Under the pieces are notes generated by a model. It was given only the letters and a program-made list of their open reading frames with translations. It was not told where the DNA came from and searched no databases. 5,223 nt of DNA from Acidimicrobiia bacterium (GTDB lineage Bacteria > Actinomycetota > Acidimicrobiia > Spongiisociales > UBA5794), in the NCBI GenBank assembly GCA_013001485.1, contig JABDMN010000306.1, forward strand, positions 1 to 5,223, read 5' to 3'. Of this stretch, positions 4,334-5,223 are shown piece by piece (positions within the stretch are counted from its first letter, which is position 1; every line of letters starts with the position of its first letter). A program made the position numbers and the translations under genes.

Positions 4334-5223
4334 ATGTCGACCACGGTCACGATGCCGCAACTCGGCGAAACGGTCACCGAAGGCACGATCCTCGCCTGGG
4401 TGAAGCAGCCGGGCGACACGATCGCCGAGGACGAGGTCTTGCTCGAGATCTCCACCGACAAGGTCGACACCGAGGTGCCGTCTCCTGCCGCCGGGGTCAT
4501 CCAGGAGATCCTCGTTGCCGAAGGTGAGACGGTTGCTGTGGGAACACCGCTTGCCGTCATCGCCGATGCGGGTGAGGCCGCGGCTCCTCCCGCCGAGGCC
4601 GCTCCCGAACCGGCCCCAGAGACTGCGCTAGAACCCGCGCTAGAACCCGCACCAGAACCGGCGCCGGTCGCTGCGGCTCCACTCGCCGAGGCTCCACCCG
4701 CCGCCGCGCCAGAAGCCGTCGCCCCGACTCCGGAGCCGGCTGCCGAGCCTGTCCCGACCGCTGCCGTAACTGACGGCCCCATGCGATCGGTGCTGTCACC
4801 GGTGGTGAGGCGTCTTGCCGCCGAGAACAACGTCGACCTGGAACAGGTTCCCGGGACGGGTGAGGGCGGTCGCATCACGCGCAAGGACGTCATGGCCTTT
4901 GTCGAGTCTGGCGCTGCTGCTGCGGCGCCGGTTGTGAGCTTCGAGCCCGCCGAGGCGCCAGCTCCGGCGGCCGAGCCACCTGCGGCTGCTGCGGCCCCTA
5001 CGGCACCAGCGGTCCCGGCAGCCCCTCCGGCTGACGCTCCGGCCCCCGAACCGACACCAGCACCTGTCGCAGCTCCTGCTGCGGCAACGGCAGCGGCGTC
5101 AGGCGACCGGGTCGAGGAGATCCCGAGGCTGCGACGCCGAATTGCAGAGAACATGGTCCACGCCAAGCGTTCGACCGCCCATGTGTGGGCTTCCGTCGAG
5201 GTCGACTACGAACGAGTCGAGCA
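4334..5223 (+). CDS. 2-oxo acid dehydrogenase E2, dihydrolipoamide acyltransferase (sucB/dlaT type; 3'-truncated)
   Basis: ATG at 4334 has an excellent AAGGAG at 4323-4328 (5-base spacer). The frame stays open to the right edge, giving 296 residues. Domains in order: a lipoyl domain at about 1-78 with the lipoylated Lys43 in EISTDKVDTEVPSP; an Ala/Pro/Glu-rich flexible linker at about 79-150; the peripheral subunit-binding domain at about 151-192 (SPVVRRLAAENNVDL, then GTGEGGRITRKDV), which docks E1 or E3; a second Ala/Pro linker at about 193-257; and the start of the catalytic acyltransferase domain (IPRLRRRIAENMVHAKR at 263-279). The catalytic HxxxD motif lies beyond the window. E2 is the cytoplasmic core that transfers the acyl group from E1 via the lipoyl arm to CoA. 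The TDKVDTEVPSP lipoyl motif is common in actinobacterial E2s annotated as succinyl- or acetyl-transferases. The substrate (2-oxoglutarate, pyruvate or branched-chain) cannot be fixed here. Linkage to lpdA supports a shared complex. Confidence 0.97.
   Translation, partial: MSTTVTMPQLGETVTEGTILAWVKQPGDTIAEDEVLLEISTDKVDTEVPSPAAGVIQEILVAEGETVAVGTPLAVIADAGEAAAPPAEAAPEPAPETALEPALEPAPEPAPVAAAPLAEAPPAAAPEAVAPTPEPAAEPVPTAAVTDGPMRSVLSPVVRRLAAENNVDLEQVPGTGEGGRITRKDVMAFVESGAAAAAPVVSFEPAEAPAPAAEPPAAAAAPTAPAVPAAPPADAPAPEPTPAPVAAPAAATAAASGDRVEEIPRLRRRIAENMVHAKRSTAHVWASVEVDYERVE
4625..4660 (+). repeat. 12-bp tandem repeat in the E2 linker
   Basis: GCGCTAGAACCC occurs twice in tandem (4625-4636, 4637-4648) and a third, diverged copy GCACCAGAACCG follows (4649-4660). 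They encode ALEP, ALEP and APEP in the flexible linker after the lipoyl domain. The exact copies use the CTA Leu codon, rare in this GC-rich DNA, pointing to a recent duplication. The repeat is in frame, so it only changes linker length. Confidence 0.85.

Noticed and set aside
4321..5166. A 281-codon Ala/Gly/Ser-rich open frame on the minus strand opposite E2
   Set aside because: It is the antisense image of the Ala/Pro linkers (GCC/GCG and CCG codons read backwards as Gly/Ala/Arg). It has no ribosome site and the sense strand carries clear E2 domains.
1..5223. Defence system, mobile element or CRISPR content
   Set aside because: No transposase, integrase, nuclease, toxin-antitoxin pair or spaced direct repeats were seen. 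All recognisable genes are metabolic or envelope-related.

Overview
The window is high-GC bacterial DNA with GC-rich third codon positions, frequent GTG starts, Shine-Dalgarno sites and tightly packed genes. This suggests an actinobacterium. The gene styles (stand-alone acyl-CoA mutase large subunit, Ala/Pro-rich single-lipoyl E2, lipobox lipoprotein) would fit an Acidimicrobiia-like lineage, but that placement is inference. No rRNA, tRNA, CRISPR array, insertion sequence or phage gene was recognised.

Left part (1-2446, all on +). The 3' half of a coenzyme B12-dependent acyl-CoA mutase large subunit (methylmalonyl-CoA mutase type) runs in from the left edge. It ends without a fused cobalamin-binding domain. 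A small uncertain reading frame overlaps its end. Then come a small predicted lipoprotein, a 67-residue acidic protein of unknown function and a metal-dependent amidohydrolase of the amidohydrolase-2 (TIM-barrel) family. The last three are separated by 3 bp and a 4-bp GTGA overlap, so they look co-transcribed and translationally coupled.

Middle (2447-2879). No + strand gene is convincing here. The stretch from 2447 to 2689 is GC-rich and full of short inverted repeats, as expected between convergent transcription units. At 2690-2809 the minus strand encodes a 39-residue single-pass membrane protein. Its start faces away from the next gene across about 70 bp.

Right part (2880-5223, on +). A complete dihydrolipoyl dehydrogenase (E3, lpdA) is followed, after 83 bp holding a two-segment inverted repeat, by the N-terminal two thirds or so of a 2-oxo acid dehydrogenase E2 acyltransferase. 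The E2 part in view has one lipoyl domain, an E1/E3-binding domain and the start of the catalytic domain. E3 re-oxidises the lipoyl arm carried by E2, so the pair should work in one complex (2-oxoglutarate, pyruvate or branched-chain type). No E1 gene is in view to settle which.

The content is mainly core metabolism. I see no convincing novel system. The most useful observations are the unpaired mutase large subunit, the small membrane protein gene, the coupled lipoprotein/67-aa/amidohydrolase trio and the hairpin upstream of E2.
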